Below, piece after piece: positions 24,101-37,600 of a stretch of 64,000 nucleotides of DNA. Location: positions 2,537,230 through 2,601,229 of the forward strand of contig CALNVZ010000649.1 of the NCBI GenBank assembly GCA_940671915.1. Reading direction: 5' to 3'. Under the pieces are notes generated by a model that saw nothing but the letters and a program-made list of their open reading frames with translations, made no database searches and was not told the origin of the DNA. Positions within the stretch are counted from its first letter, which is position 1, and every line of letters starts with the position of its first letter. Source of the DNA: Paracentrotus lividus (lineage: Eukaryota; Echinodermata; Echinoidea; Camarodonta; Echinidae). Both the position numbers and the translations under genes were made by a program.

Positions 24101-27100
24101 CATTTTTATCAAAATCCTGGATTAAAACTTGCAGAAGTATGCTTGTTAGTGTTACCTGGGACAGCATTGGACATATCAACAGGACGCAGTTCAGAAGCAT
24201 ACGGCCAAGTTAGTCAAGAAGTACATGTAGTTCAAGGACAATCATAATGAATGATCTGGAGAGGAAAATTTGACGTCCTGACAAGAATCCCTTGAGAAAT
24301 ATGTCTGGGAAGGTGAAGACTCACAAAATGGCCAAGAAGACCATGCAACCTTACACAGCCTGGATGTTCTCCAGAGGACGCATTGGTCAAAACCAACGGA
24401 AGACATGAATGATGGTTCTGGACATTCACAAGAACTATTTTAGGTGGAAATTTAAATAAATAATAATAACCGAGATGATTAGATAAGAAATTAGATTTGG
24501 CACCCCTATAGGGTATGAATAATTATGAACATGGCGTTTTTAGTATATCTGTCAACAAAATACCCCTAGAATACCAAATTTCTCAAAATTTCAAATTTCC
24601 TAATTGCTCAATTGTTAGTAACATACTTATCAACAGAAAGTTTGACGAAAACGCATTCAGTTAGGAGCACGACTCAAAAAACTTTAAAAACGAGAGGGGT
24701 ATGAACAATTTTGTGGACGACTGTATATATTTAATGAAATCGATGTTGACTAAAATTCATTGTTTCCCCTGAAACCCAAGAGACCCTTTAAGAATAACAC
24801 AACCTTTAATTTAAACCCAACCAGTTGCGAAAGTAACGTAGGTTGTAGAAATGACATTGAAGCTATTTTTAGCCTTGCAATAAGGAAATTCAAGCTAGCA
24901 GTGTAATCATTTAACCTTTCCAATAAGGAAATCACAAAAGGTAGGGCTGATTGCTGGCGATGCTACACATACACAGTACTGACATAAAGGACCACTTTGA
25001 AATATACCCCTCAACATAACATAACAATCTTTATTCATACATGTACAGCGCCTTTTCGGTGAACAGGTACAATGCGCTTAATAACATAAATACATAAAAT
25101 AAAAACATGTTGATTATAGACAAAAATAGGTACAATTACATAAACAAATCTACAATACAAAATAATACCTCCCAATTGACTGAAGACATGTGTACACATT
25201 TAGTGGCATGACTCAATAACTTCTGATACAGAGTCATTAAAAACAAGATGAATCCTCGACCGCGCGCGGTCGAAATATATGCCTCCGCCATTGCCAGATC
25301 AGAAATATATGGCACACTGGGATAGGGCACAAGTCTGTACATGGAATTTCACATTTTGACCTCTGTGACCCTTGACCTTTGACCTACATACTCCAAAATT
25401 TAAACAGATCATCTTCCAATGGTGATACAGACTACCTATAAGTTTGAAGCTCATATCTCAACTGGTTCTCAAGATATCGTGAAAATGAACTCAATACATG
25501 GAATTTCCCAATTTGACCTCTTTGACCCTTGACCTTTGACCTACATACTCCAAAATCTAAACAGATCGTCTTCCAATGATGATGCATACTACCACTAAGT
25601 TTGAAGCTCATATCTTAACTGGTTCTTGAGATATCGCGATAATGAACTAATTTACATGGAATTTCACAATTTAATCTCTGTGACCCTTGACCTTTGACCT
25701 ACACACTCCAAAATCTAATCAGATCGTCTTCCTATTATGATACATACTACCCCTAAGTTTGAAGCTCATATCTCAAGTAGTTCTTGAGATATCGCGATAA
25801 CGGACTCATTTACATGGAATTTCACAATTTGACCTCTGTGACCCTTGACCTTTGACCTACATACTCCAAAATCTAATCAGATCGTCTTCATATGATGATA
25901 CATACTATCCCTCAGTTTGAAGTTCATATCTCAAGCAGTTCTTGAGATATCGCGATAACGAGCAAACGGGACGTACGGACGGACGGACAACCCGAAAACA
26001 TGATGCCTCCGGCACCACCTTCGGTGGCGGAGGCATAAAAATAGATGCATTAGCCAAAAGAGCATAAAATATCTCATTTTGTGTAGTGTTAATTTAGACA
26101 TGGAACCGGACCACTGCTCTACCAACTTGTACTTGTAACATGCCTCATGAGTTGACCTCTGTGACCCTTGACCTTTGACCTACCTACTCTACGAACATGA
26201 AAGCACTCTTACCTTGTATCAGGATTGAAGATTGAGAATGCATTCTTCTTGGACATAAACCCTCCTTCTCCGTCTCTCAGCTTCAGACCATCCAGCTGCA
26301 TCATATACTTGTTCTCTTTCTCCTACAAAAATGACATCAACATTTCACAAATAGTTCAGAATTTCAACTTCATGAAGTTACGAACACAACAAAAAGTAAT
26401 ACTATTCCTGAGCATACTCGATCTGGGGTGACTTACTGATGGCAGTGTTAAAAAAAAAACACAAAAAAACTAATCAATCTTAAAAAAGTATGTTCATGCT
26501 GAATATTCTTTTAAAGCTGGGGTATACAATGTAGTTTTTGTAAATCTAAGAATATAATCTTTAAAATTTAATTCATTTGAGGATAGAATGACGATTATAT
26601 GGTAAAACATATATCACTTGAAAGAAGAAATTATTAAAAATGCGCACAACACCATTAAAATGTCTTGCATCGAAAGTCAGGTCTGGCAAATAGCCTAATT
26701 TTCTTATATACATTACAACTTTACAGGCATAAATGGAGAGGACATTTTAGGATAATTTCTTCGTATAAAAATCTATGGAATGATCCTACGGAAGACGTAT
26801 TATAAGGGAAATCATATAAATGTCAATAGAGGGCACCAGATCCAATCTAAAAGTTAAATTCAAACTTACACACAGATTCAATGTGTAAAAATGGTTGTAA
26901 TGGTCGCTTTGCTTGTTTTATAGCTGGAGTGTTTCATAAGAAACCCATATACTTAATATTATTTAATATGACCAAGACTATAACCCAGCCTTAAGCTTTA
27001 TATTATAAAAATTGTTTCCTGCTTTTAACATTTTTATGTTCATACCTCATCGTCTTTGTACCATCCTAGGGATTCAGCAGTGAGAACGAACCAGTAATCT

Positions 27101-30100
27101 TTGGCTCCTCCTTTCATAAAGCTGATGTTATGAAGATTCATCCACCCTTTCCTAATCACCTGGAAAAAAAAATCAAACACAAGAGAAAACTAAGAAATCA
27201 TGTCAACACAAACTTATTGTCAACATCAAGAAGTAAAATTAATTATTAAATCAATATGATGTTACTCCTCATTCTTTAAAAAAATATTAGCAATGTAAAT
27301 ATACAATAAACAATTTATTTGAAATTATCTATGGCAATTTTGGGCGATTTTGCTAGTTTAGGTTTTTCTTTCTTTTATAACCTAACACCCAATTATAGGA
27401 CAGGAAATAGTGGCTGCTCTGTTGCTAGTGCATCAATATATTGTGTTTTTGTTTTAGTGATAATTTTTTTTTTCTTTGAATTTCGGGGAAATTTATTCAT
27501 AATTTCAATAGCAGGAATATATTATGAATTTCTTTAGAAAGGACATGGATAAGATTCAATTCTGAGAATTCTATAGTAAGTTTCATATTCTAGAAAACCA
27601 AAACTAATGTAACTTCAATTTTTCTGCATGTAATCAAACAGAGAACACACTTTAGTTCATTAAGATATTAACTGAAAGTAACGTTAATGCAACATACAGT
27701 TAATCAAGAATGATTCAGAAGTAGATTGGGATGTTTCCTAGTTTAGTGTTCATGCGAATGTACATGCAGTTGGCTGATCTAACAGACAGGATGTTAGTTA
27801 CATTCTAGATACCATGCTTCATAAAAAAAAACTTTAAAATAAAAAAGCCCCCCCCCCCCCCACCTCCCCCTCTCCTAATTTTGGTCATAAATACTTCCTT
27901 TATCAGTAGGTCTTTTTATGAATTTTGTTTCCTCAGCAGTTCAATGATTTTTTTTTTTTTAACTATGCAATCATTTTAGCTTCATCACTCTGTGACTTAT
28001 ATAATTAATAGTATGTGTACATGTACAGGTACATGTAGACATACCAAGTACCCTAGTTTTTGGTAAATTAATTTTATCACTATTGCATGTTGCCCCCTAT
28101 GTTAGGGATTTCCAGGAATTTCTTGCTACTGATACCAAGTTATTTTAACTAGATCAAACAAAGGAAATGTAGATTAATGATTTGCCAAAGAAATTGTATT
28201 CCCAGTCCAGATCACATGATTTGGTTTAATATCAACAAAGAATTAAAAAGAATGTCTAAAATCATTAACCAGGCAGTCAAAATGCATTGTCAATTCCTCT
28301 GAATAGTTTAATTTGTTTTGGATCTGAGCAATATGCTCCATATCTGTGTAACCATAGGCTCCGAAATAATAGCTTTGCCGACATGTAGGGCCCTTGGTTT
28401 ACTAATTTGATAATCAGGAGTCTTACATTAAGCGCCTATGTGTATCAAGCCCCAATCAAATACTGTAATTTGTATATAAAAGATCAGCTTTGGTAAATTG
28501 GTAACACTGGTACACTGTATTTCTCTTTTATTGCTACATTGTACATAACGGTACCTGTACCTGTACCTCAAACAAAAAGCTATTGGTTTCAAGTCAGATT
28601 TATATAGACATCAATTATAAAGATAGCGAATTTGTATGGAAAACACAGAGTTTGGATTTATGTATCAGAACATTGCCAATTCAAGGATTTTAATGCTTGA
28701 TTTTGTTTCCCAATTTCATATGCTAAATTCCAAGTTAAAAATAGATATATTGTGAGTAGAAACTCTTGCTCTTTTTGCTTCTGCATCTAGCATATTTTTC
28801 AAGGCTATGAAATTGAAGGTTAATGGATAAAACCACAAAACATGGACAGATGTTGCCAATGCAGTATGAACTTTTTCTCTTGATATCATAGCATTCATAA
28901 TAATTGACGAGGCTTGAATATCGCCTAACAATATCTTTGTCGACTAACTTTGCATACACATTATAAAAACATAAATTGAAACATTATAATACTATGTTTG
29001 CATTTATAAACAAAAAGTTAGATTGGTTAGGGGGATATAATGATAAAACTAAACTGTTGGGAGGTGAACTCATTCAACAATAAACTTGTGTACTAACTTT
29101 ATGAACATGTACTTTATCAAATCAAACATTACAAAACTCTGTGTGCATTTTAAAACAAAAAGTTAGATCGGTTAGGGGAATACAATAACATCAATTAACT
29201 GTTAAAGAGGTGAACTCATTCAAGGAAAACAGCCAAATGAAGGAGGAAAACCAACAAAATATTAAGAAATGGTGGCATTTTATCACTTTTAATTCATAAA
29301 TATTTACCCCAAGTAAAAAAAACTCCCACAAATATTAAACTTTCTGGTCGTGCCAGGCCAAAGCAAACATTTTCATTTCTTTATATTCTCTTATATCTAT
29401 TCATTATTCTTTTTCTAAATCAATATTCTTGCCAAAAGAGGTCTATAGAGCAGTTTTGGTTTCATTCTGGTGTGAGAGAATATGAAAAAAGTCAGATTCA
29501 TGCCGCTTTGTAATATTAGATCCCAATAATTCACCATATTGTTAGTATGCTTGCTTGGGAATAGAGAATGCATGCAGAAATTTTGCTTTCTTGTAAAATA
29601 TGTTTCACAACTCTTTTTTAATATGATTATAAGCCAAACTACAAATTTTGAAAGAGAAGTGGAGGCAAATGGGTTTTAACTTTGTTCATGATTCAGAGGC
29701 AATGTTATGTAAGGCTCTGCACTACCTGTGAACATTAGACAGTCTGAATGTGTAGGCCCCGTTTTAAAATGTCTAAATGTTAGGGGGTTGGAAGATGAAT
29801 TTCAGTGGTCCTTTTGCAGGGCACCAAACAAACTTTTTTTTTAGTGGGTCTCGATAAATTAGTTTTAGAGAGGTGTGTGCAAACATGCATGGACCAATTA
29901 TGTTTCACGTTTATTTTTTTAATAATTTTTTATTATCTTTGCAGCAGGTTGATTCCTTTCCTCTTTACTTTTTTTTTAATTAAAAAAAAAATTATGGAGG
30001 GAAAGGGGGGGGGGGCGTTAAATTTAGGTGACCATTTGCAAAACACACCTGCTTGTGTAAAACTTTCGTTTCTATCAAGCTCATGTTAGTGTTGGGCCCT

Positions 30101-33100
30101 GCGTAACATTTTAATACAAGCAATGTTAGTTCTTTTTGTAAGGAGTAATCTTTATTTTTAACAAGAAAAAGGGAGTAGATATTGTACCTGATTAGGAACC
30201 TTTTTTTGGTGATCACGCCCAGTCCTCTTGGCTTTAGCAGCACTGGAAAAACATGCAGGGGGACATCACATAAAATTAGTAAGAGCACGGCAAAATCTAC
30301 AAGTGGGACTACAAAGGGGTTTTCACAACTACCCTGTATGCAATACATATCCAATGAAAACAAGAGAGAAACAACCACAAGGAATATGGATGTGAATTGC
30401 AACCGAGCCGAGGTTATCTCATATGAATTCATGAAAAAGGAGGGTTTGCTGGCAATGATTATGATTCAGAATGAATTAGTTGGATTATAGAAAGGGCATA
30501 AATGCATCAGATAAAATGTGCTTGACAGTCACAAAGCAGCATCACATGTATCTATAAGAAAATTCAGAAAAAGCTGATAAAAATCATAGAGGCATCAACT
30601 ACAGAATAATTGCAGAATTAACCCCATTTTGTCTCCCAACAGAAGAAATTACATTTAAATTTTAGCAGGGTGTATATTTTATCATTGTAGAAGCAGACCT
30701 TTTGGCCAAAAGAAAAAAGAAACTGGTTATATTTGCACTTGGTCAATTTGAAAGGAGCATTTTAAGCCTGAAAGTTGTGTGGTTGATAAACTTATTTACA
30801 GGCACAGTTTGAGTATCAATATACCTGTCCACAAAGGTTCAGGTTAAAATGCCCAAGTTAAAAAATGGGCAGTTGGGCAATTTGCAACATGAAAAACAAG
30901 CTCAAGATTGGGAAATTTGAAAAAAGGCATATAGGAGGGGACATGATTACAGATACTACTGTAGCTGGTGGAAAACAAGCTTAGGCTTGGTGTGTTTGGA
31001 AAGAGGCATGGGAAGGGACGTGATTACACATACCACCGTAGCTGGTGGATGGAAGAAAGAGAGCTGCTGCTTTGAAACACCATTTGTGATACATGGAGAT
31101 GCTGGTGGACTTTCAACAAAATTTAAGACCAAAACACAAACAAGGAAACAAATAATACGAAGGAAAACAAAGAAATAAAGAGCAATAGGCTACATAAAAG
31201 CAAACTCAAAGGAAATAAACAAAACAATAAATGCACGCAGAGGTACAAATGTATATATATAAACATAAATGTTTTGAACATAACGATTGATTGATAGAGC
31301 ATGAAAGAGTGACCTTTGAAATTGTTAGGTGTAGCAAAATGGTTGACAAAACATCAACAGTTTCTAACGACAAGTTTACCTGGTTTCCCAATTTCTTTTT
31401 CTGGCTTCCATCAGTTTTATTCTGTGCACTGATGGCATGGTAACGAGAAATGGAATGGGAAACAATCATATGCATGCATTATGTATTACATTTACATGTA
31501 CACAAAAATGTTTCTCTAAGTCTCAATGCTAAAAAAACAGACGGGGACTACTCAGGGCAAATTCGCCCCTGGAGCAACTGCAAAAGACCCTGTAGTCCTA
31601 CCCCCAAAATAATGAAATTTCTTGCAGTTATCTTTCGCAGTGGTATTTCTCTTTTAGGGAGGGGGCAGGGGGTGGGGTTAAACATTTTGAAAAGAGCCCA
31701 AGAGGGATGATATTATAATTCATATCTGTTCTGGAAGATTGATCTTAAACTTCTCTTAAGGGTTTTTTCTTTTTCTTTTTCTTTTTTCTTTTTTTTTTTT
31801 TTGGAATAGGGGGGGGTTCCGATATGTGAATACTTGTTTTTAAAAAGGCCAATGCAAAATGGATAGCAATTTCAATTCTGAACACAAGGCCTGAGTAAAA
31901 AAAAAAAAGTTTTAATCTGGGATTAAGATGTGGCAATAACATTTCCTTTTCATTGCAAAAATAATTTCATATGAATGATTCAATTCTATTAATGAATTAA
32001 TTTCATAATAAGGATATTTCAGTTTCTTTGCAAACTCCTTTCCTTTTTGAGTATTAAATATTAAATGCTTTCCAGGCCCTCAATTTCTGAACAACCATCC
32101 ACATGTTTAACATACACGTAGAAATTTATTCATTTAGAAAATAATATTAATTGCCGTTAGTTTACACAGTCATGTAGAATGTATCTCTGCGTAAGAAAAC
32201 TGTCCTTTCATGCGGAATGAATTACAATGTACATGTACATGTAGCAAAAAGAAAATTAAGCTTGCATGTTTCAGAGTATTCACTTAGACCCGTTTGAGAT
32301 CTAAGTTAAAATTAATATCTCTTTAATTGATTGAACAGTTACAGATTGAATTGAAAGACTGATGAAAAACAATAAAACATAAATTATACGTCTGACATGG
32401 AAATGCTGGTGTTAACAGAGTTGCAAATAGTATTGGGTTGGAAAACACCCAAAAAATGTAATATCTGACAAAATTTTAAATGACTGCTTCATTGACCCAA
32501 ACAAAATGAATCGCCAAAATTCAAAGAAATTAGTGAGCACTGGACTCCCCAAGACAAATTGGGTGAGGAATGGATCTAGAAGAATCATAAAACATATACT
32601 GATCTGGGTGTAGTGATGAAATAAAATATTGTTATTTATAGACATAAAGTCAAAAGAATTGATAATGAATAAAAACCTCATCAGGAAAATGTATATATTG
32701 CAATGAAGAGAGATACATATAGGCGTAACAAACAAAATGATGAAATGTCATATCATTGGATGTTGTACAATAAAAAGTGAAAAGGATAAATGCTTCAAAA
32801 TAAGCAAAGAGAACATCATTAAATAATAATTCATACTGAAAGATATTTCAGCAATTTATATAAAATTACAAACATTGAGCTAAAAATGAGATTTAATTCT
32901 GATTTATTAAAGAACATTTTCAAGATCAATTATGTTTATATCTATTTTAAAAAAAACACCATCCACATTCTCTTATATCATGAAATTCTTTAAAGATCTG
33001 TTTTTATTTAAGCTACAAGTATTAAAGCTGTTACCACTTGCAGGAAATTTAAAATAATCTTTTATAAATTTGAGAAATAATTACATATATTTTAAAAGAA

Positions 33101-34640
33101 ATTTAAATCCATATTTCTTTTACAACAGACTGCTGTCCACAAAAAAAAATACCACACAAAACATATTATTACTATTTTTGACATATAATTCTAGGCAGTA
33201 AAATTTTTTGAGTTGTTCTTATTTCTTTGTTATATTGTAGAAGACTGCATTTATTATGAATGTGATCTGAAGCCCACAAGACACAACACAATCCAACTTT
33301 AATTAGATCTGGGGGGGGGGGGGGACAAAATTCAATTAGAAACAAACTACATTTATTTTTGACATCATTCTGATAAATGTTTTGATAATTATAAATGGCA
33401 AAATCAATCTGATTGAATCATACACGTATATACTCAGTGGCCCCCAAATCAAATTTTTGCTTCCCCCACCCCCTGATAATCCTCAACACAGATAAGACAA
33501 AGGTACTCATCTTGCAAATGCAGGTAGTTGGATTGTTTATGGGCAGAGTGGGCCTCAAATAAAAATCATTTTTCAGTGTATTCAAAACAATGAATTGAAA
33601 TCATTTAGAAGTCGAAAAAGGTTGTAAAACTAAAGGGTTATGTATATTTTTGAACACTTTAGTTAAAAAATACACGTTTCATGTAAAATTGATAATTTAT
33701 GTTAAACTGTGTACTTTTATCAATGAATTTATAAAAAAAAAAAAAAATTAAAATCAAATCAAAATAAAGCTTCTAATCAACCACCCATTGACTGTTCACC
33801 CACAAAAATGAAAAGAGTAAAGAAAAGGGAACTGACTTTGCGAATCCGATGAAATCATCATGGTTAGTGTTCATGTAGGCTAGCTGGATGTTGATTAGCA
33901 TAAGGACCTGGTCTTTGGTCTTGGCCTCCCGCTCACGAATATGTGTGCAGACGATGCGCTCGGTCTCCTCACGTAATCGTGGGTACCTCGCCATCTACAG
34001 GAGTGAGCATACATTTCGAAAATAAAGATTATGATAATAAAAATAATAATGATAATATTAGATTTCAATAGCTCATAATAATCATTACCTAATTCTCTTT
34101 GCGCTTTACAAAAGAGAAATACTTTACATACATGCTCAAATATTGTAGAAATACAAATTCAACTTAAGCTAATTAACAACTAATAAAAAAATTCAAATTT
34201 AAATTTCGAAAATAAACGTCTTCAGAGAATTTTTAAAGATAATTATTGATATATAATATAGATATTTACCATAGATAATAATTCTATAAAAGGAAGAAAA
34301 TTAAGGATTACAAAAAAAATGTTTTGAACCTTAAAATATTAACCATTTAATTAATGCACTCAGTCAACATCGGTCACATTTCATCTAACAATTTAAATTT
34401 AAGTGTAAGAAAAGAGAGGGAAAATACCCTCTTGCTTATTGGTGATTCCGAGATAGTATGTCAACTATTATTTTATATCATCCTTTCATCTTATGCATCG
34501 CCTGCTTCTGTTTGCTGTGGGTGTCCATCTCAGATCATGTTCATTTCTTACATTTAGAGACGATTCCGCAACAATTTATGAAGAAAAAAAAAGTCTGAAG
34601 TAGTCCCAAATCCGTCTCCGAGAAGTCTCCGCGATATTGG

Positions 34641-34680
<40 letters not shown>

Positions 34681-37600
34681 AATACTTTTTATCCTTCGCG
34701 GAGACGAAATTTTCTATTCTGTCGCGGAGACGTCTCTGCTAAGTGAGATACCACCCTCAGCTATTTGTAGCTTTTATTGAAAATAATAAAGAGAGAGATA
34801 TTGAGATAGCAAACTTACCCCTTCCCCTGAGTGCCTTACGACATCATTAAGTTCATTGACCACCATATCAACACATTTGATTGAGGGTTCTTTCAGACGG
34901 TTGATTTGTTTCTTGGTGATTGCTTCAAATGCCATGTCAGGTGTGAACAGACCGACCCTGCAAGTAAAACATTAAAAATAAACAAATTGGCTATGTAAAG
35001 TGAAAGCATGGTGAGCTTAAAATGTACAAATGTAAGGAAACTTAAATGAGTTGATCCTAGTTTCTTTCAGACAACTGATTTGTTTCCTGGTGATTGCTTC
35101 AAACGCCATGTCAGGTGTGAACAGCCCATCCCTGCAAGCAAGACATTAAAAACTTACAAATTGGCAACCTAAAGTCAAAGCGTAGTCAGCCTAAAAAGCA
35201 AACAGTTATTCAGACAACTAAAGCTGCTTCTTAATGATCACTAACGCCATATGGGGTGTAAACAGACCAACCCTACCAGTAAAATATTCAAAACATATAA
35301 ATTGGTAGCCCTAAAGTAAAAGCTTTATAGGTCTAAAAAGCAAAGAAAACTACATGAGTTGATGGATTTTACTTATCTTGAAGCATGTAATGAAGCTGTA
35401 GAAATGACTTTTTCAGGGTTTCATCTTGACACATTATGACATGCACTGACAGCATGTAGGGCCCAATAGTTAAAAATGTTGTAAGCCTACACAAAGTACT
35501 AGGCCTCTTGGCCGCACACTTCACTAACAAAAATAAACCAATCAATCTTTCCTGACACCATGGACATTCTTGACAGCGAAGCAGATCTCTCTTCGCAGAT
35601 CCTTCTTATCATACTCCATCTTAACCACCTCAAACGGATATTTCTCATGGGAGATCCAGGATAGGAATTAAAACAACAGGCCCCATACTTCAGTAAAAAC
35701 ATAAACCAATCAATCAATCTTGTCTCACCTGACACCATGGATATTCTTGATAGCATAGCTGATCTCTCTCCTCAGTTCCTTCTCATCATACTCCATCTTG
35801 ACCACCTCAAACGGGTACCTCTCATGGAAGATCCGGTTGATCCTAGCTCCTCCCGAGAGCTCGTTCACATTGATCTCGTCACCGGAACCCTCGATACGCT
35901 TCTCAAAGTTCACCCCAAAGTGCTGCACCATTCTATATACGGACAAGAACAAAGGAAAAATACAGATAGAAATTTGGTCTTATAATGTCCTGAGAGTTTG
36001 TTCACATTGATATTGTCTCCGGAACCCTCAATACGCTTCTCAAAGTTCACCCCAAAGTGCTTCACCATTCTATACACGGACAAGAACAAAGGAAAAATAC
36101 AGATATAATTTTGGTCTTATAATATCCCAAGAGCTCGTTCACGTTAATCCTGTCACCGAAACCCTCAATACGCTTCTCAAATTTCACCCCAAATTACTGC
36201 ATCATTCTATTAACGGACAAGAACCAAGGGATAATAAAGATACAATTTGCGTCTTTATACTGTGGAAGTGAAAATTTTCATGAGGCTAAATTTTCTTGCC
36301 AGAAGATCAAAAAATATAGTTGTGCATTTTTAAATTCGCGGAGGGCAGCTTTTCTCTTTTTGACATTGGCTACGTAAATTTTCATGCATGTCCCCATAAG
36401 GAAGAAACACATGAAATTTACCACACCTTGAATTCCAGATTCAATCAGACCCTTCTCCATTTAGAGAGGCGAGTGTACCCAGCCATTTCTATTTACTATC
36501 CATATTAAAACTCAGGGATAATTGTCCTGTAGTAACTTTAACGATTACTCAATAACAATTTATTTTATAACCAGTTGTAGACTAGTCATACAGTGCTTGC
36601 CAAGCCAATAATGTTGCTTTAGTTACTTACTGCAACATTGCTTTTGTTTTCCTGGTTGGGTCATCTGCACTGAAATTCTTATACTCTCCGACCTCCTTCT
36701 CCAAAGATAGCTCCTGAGCTTGTAGTTTGTTCCGAAGCTGTGGCAGTGAATCTCGAATGTGATTGGTCAGTTGCTGTCAAATGGAAAGAATAATTGAATG
36801 GATTTGAATTGAAATTGAATTGGGGGAAATTGAATTAAACTGAATTGATGTTGAATTAAACCAAATTGATTGAGATTAAATTATACTGAAATTAATTGAA
36901 TTAAATTGGGTTGAAATTAAATGAATTGAATTGAAATGAATTGAATTGAAATGAATTGAATAAAGCAGAATTTAATTGATTTGAGTAGAAACTAAATGAA
37001 TTGAACGAAATGAATTGAGTTGAATGAAATGAAATGAATTCAAAAGAATTCAAGTGAACTGGACTGTATAATTGAATTGTATAATATAAAATTTGAATAC
37101 AGACAAACAAATGACTGGTTGAATGAGGAGCCCGTACCTATTTCTCCTTTCACTTACTCAACCAAGCGAATACCTTACAAGATTACGCTAAAAATCTTTC
37201 CACATCTCAGTACTATACATGCAAATCTGTTAGGTCTACAGAAAAGATAATACTCAAGGTTATCATCATTTCCATTCACTTTAATGCAATGTAGATTTAA
37301 CCCTCATAAGACTGGGGTGTTTTGGTAGCTGTCAAGAGTGGGGGGGGGGGGCATGATGGCCCCTCCCTAAGATCTTGGCCGCCGATCGCACGACCGCGCC
37401 AAAATTTTGCACGATGGTAGTGTGTTAATTTTTGCGAAATAATATCGATTTATTTTATATGAATTAATTATGCTAATTTATGCATGAAATCATACTTTTT
37501 GCTCTAATTGAAAAAATAAAGCTCCAAGAATGCTAATTTTGTGTATTATTATTCCTTATAGCATTCCTAACAATTGTACTAGGAAAAAATTCTAGTATCA

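Noticed and set aside
36901-37110. 69-residue Asn/Phe/Ser-rich ORF
   Set aside because: Translation of the AATTG low-complexity tract.
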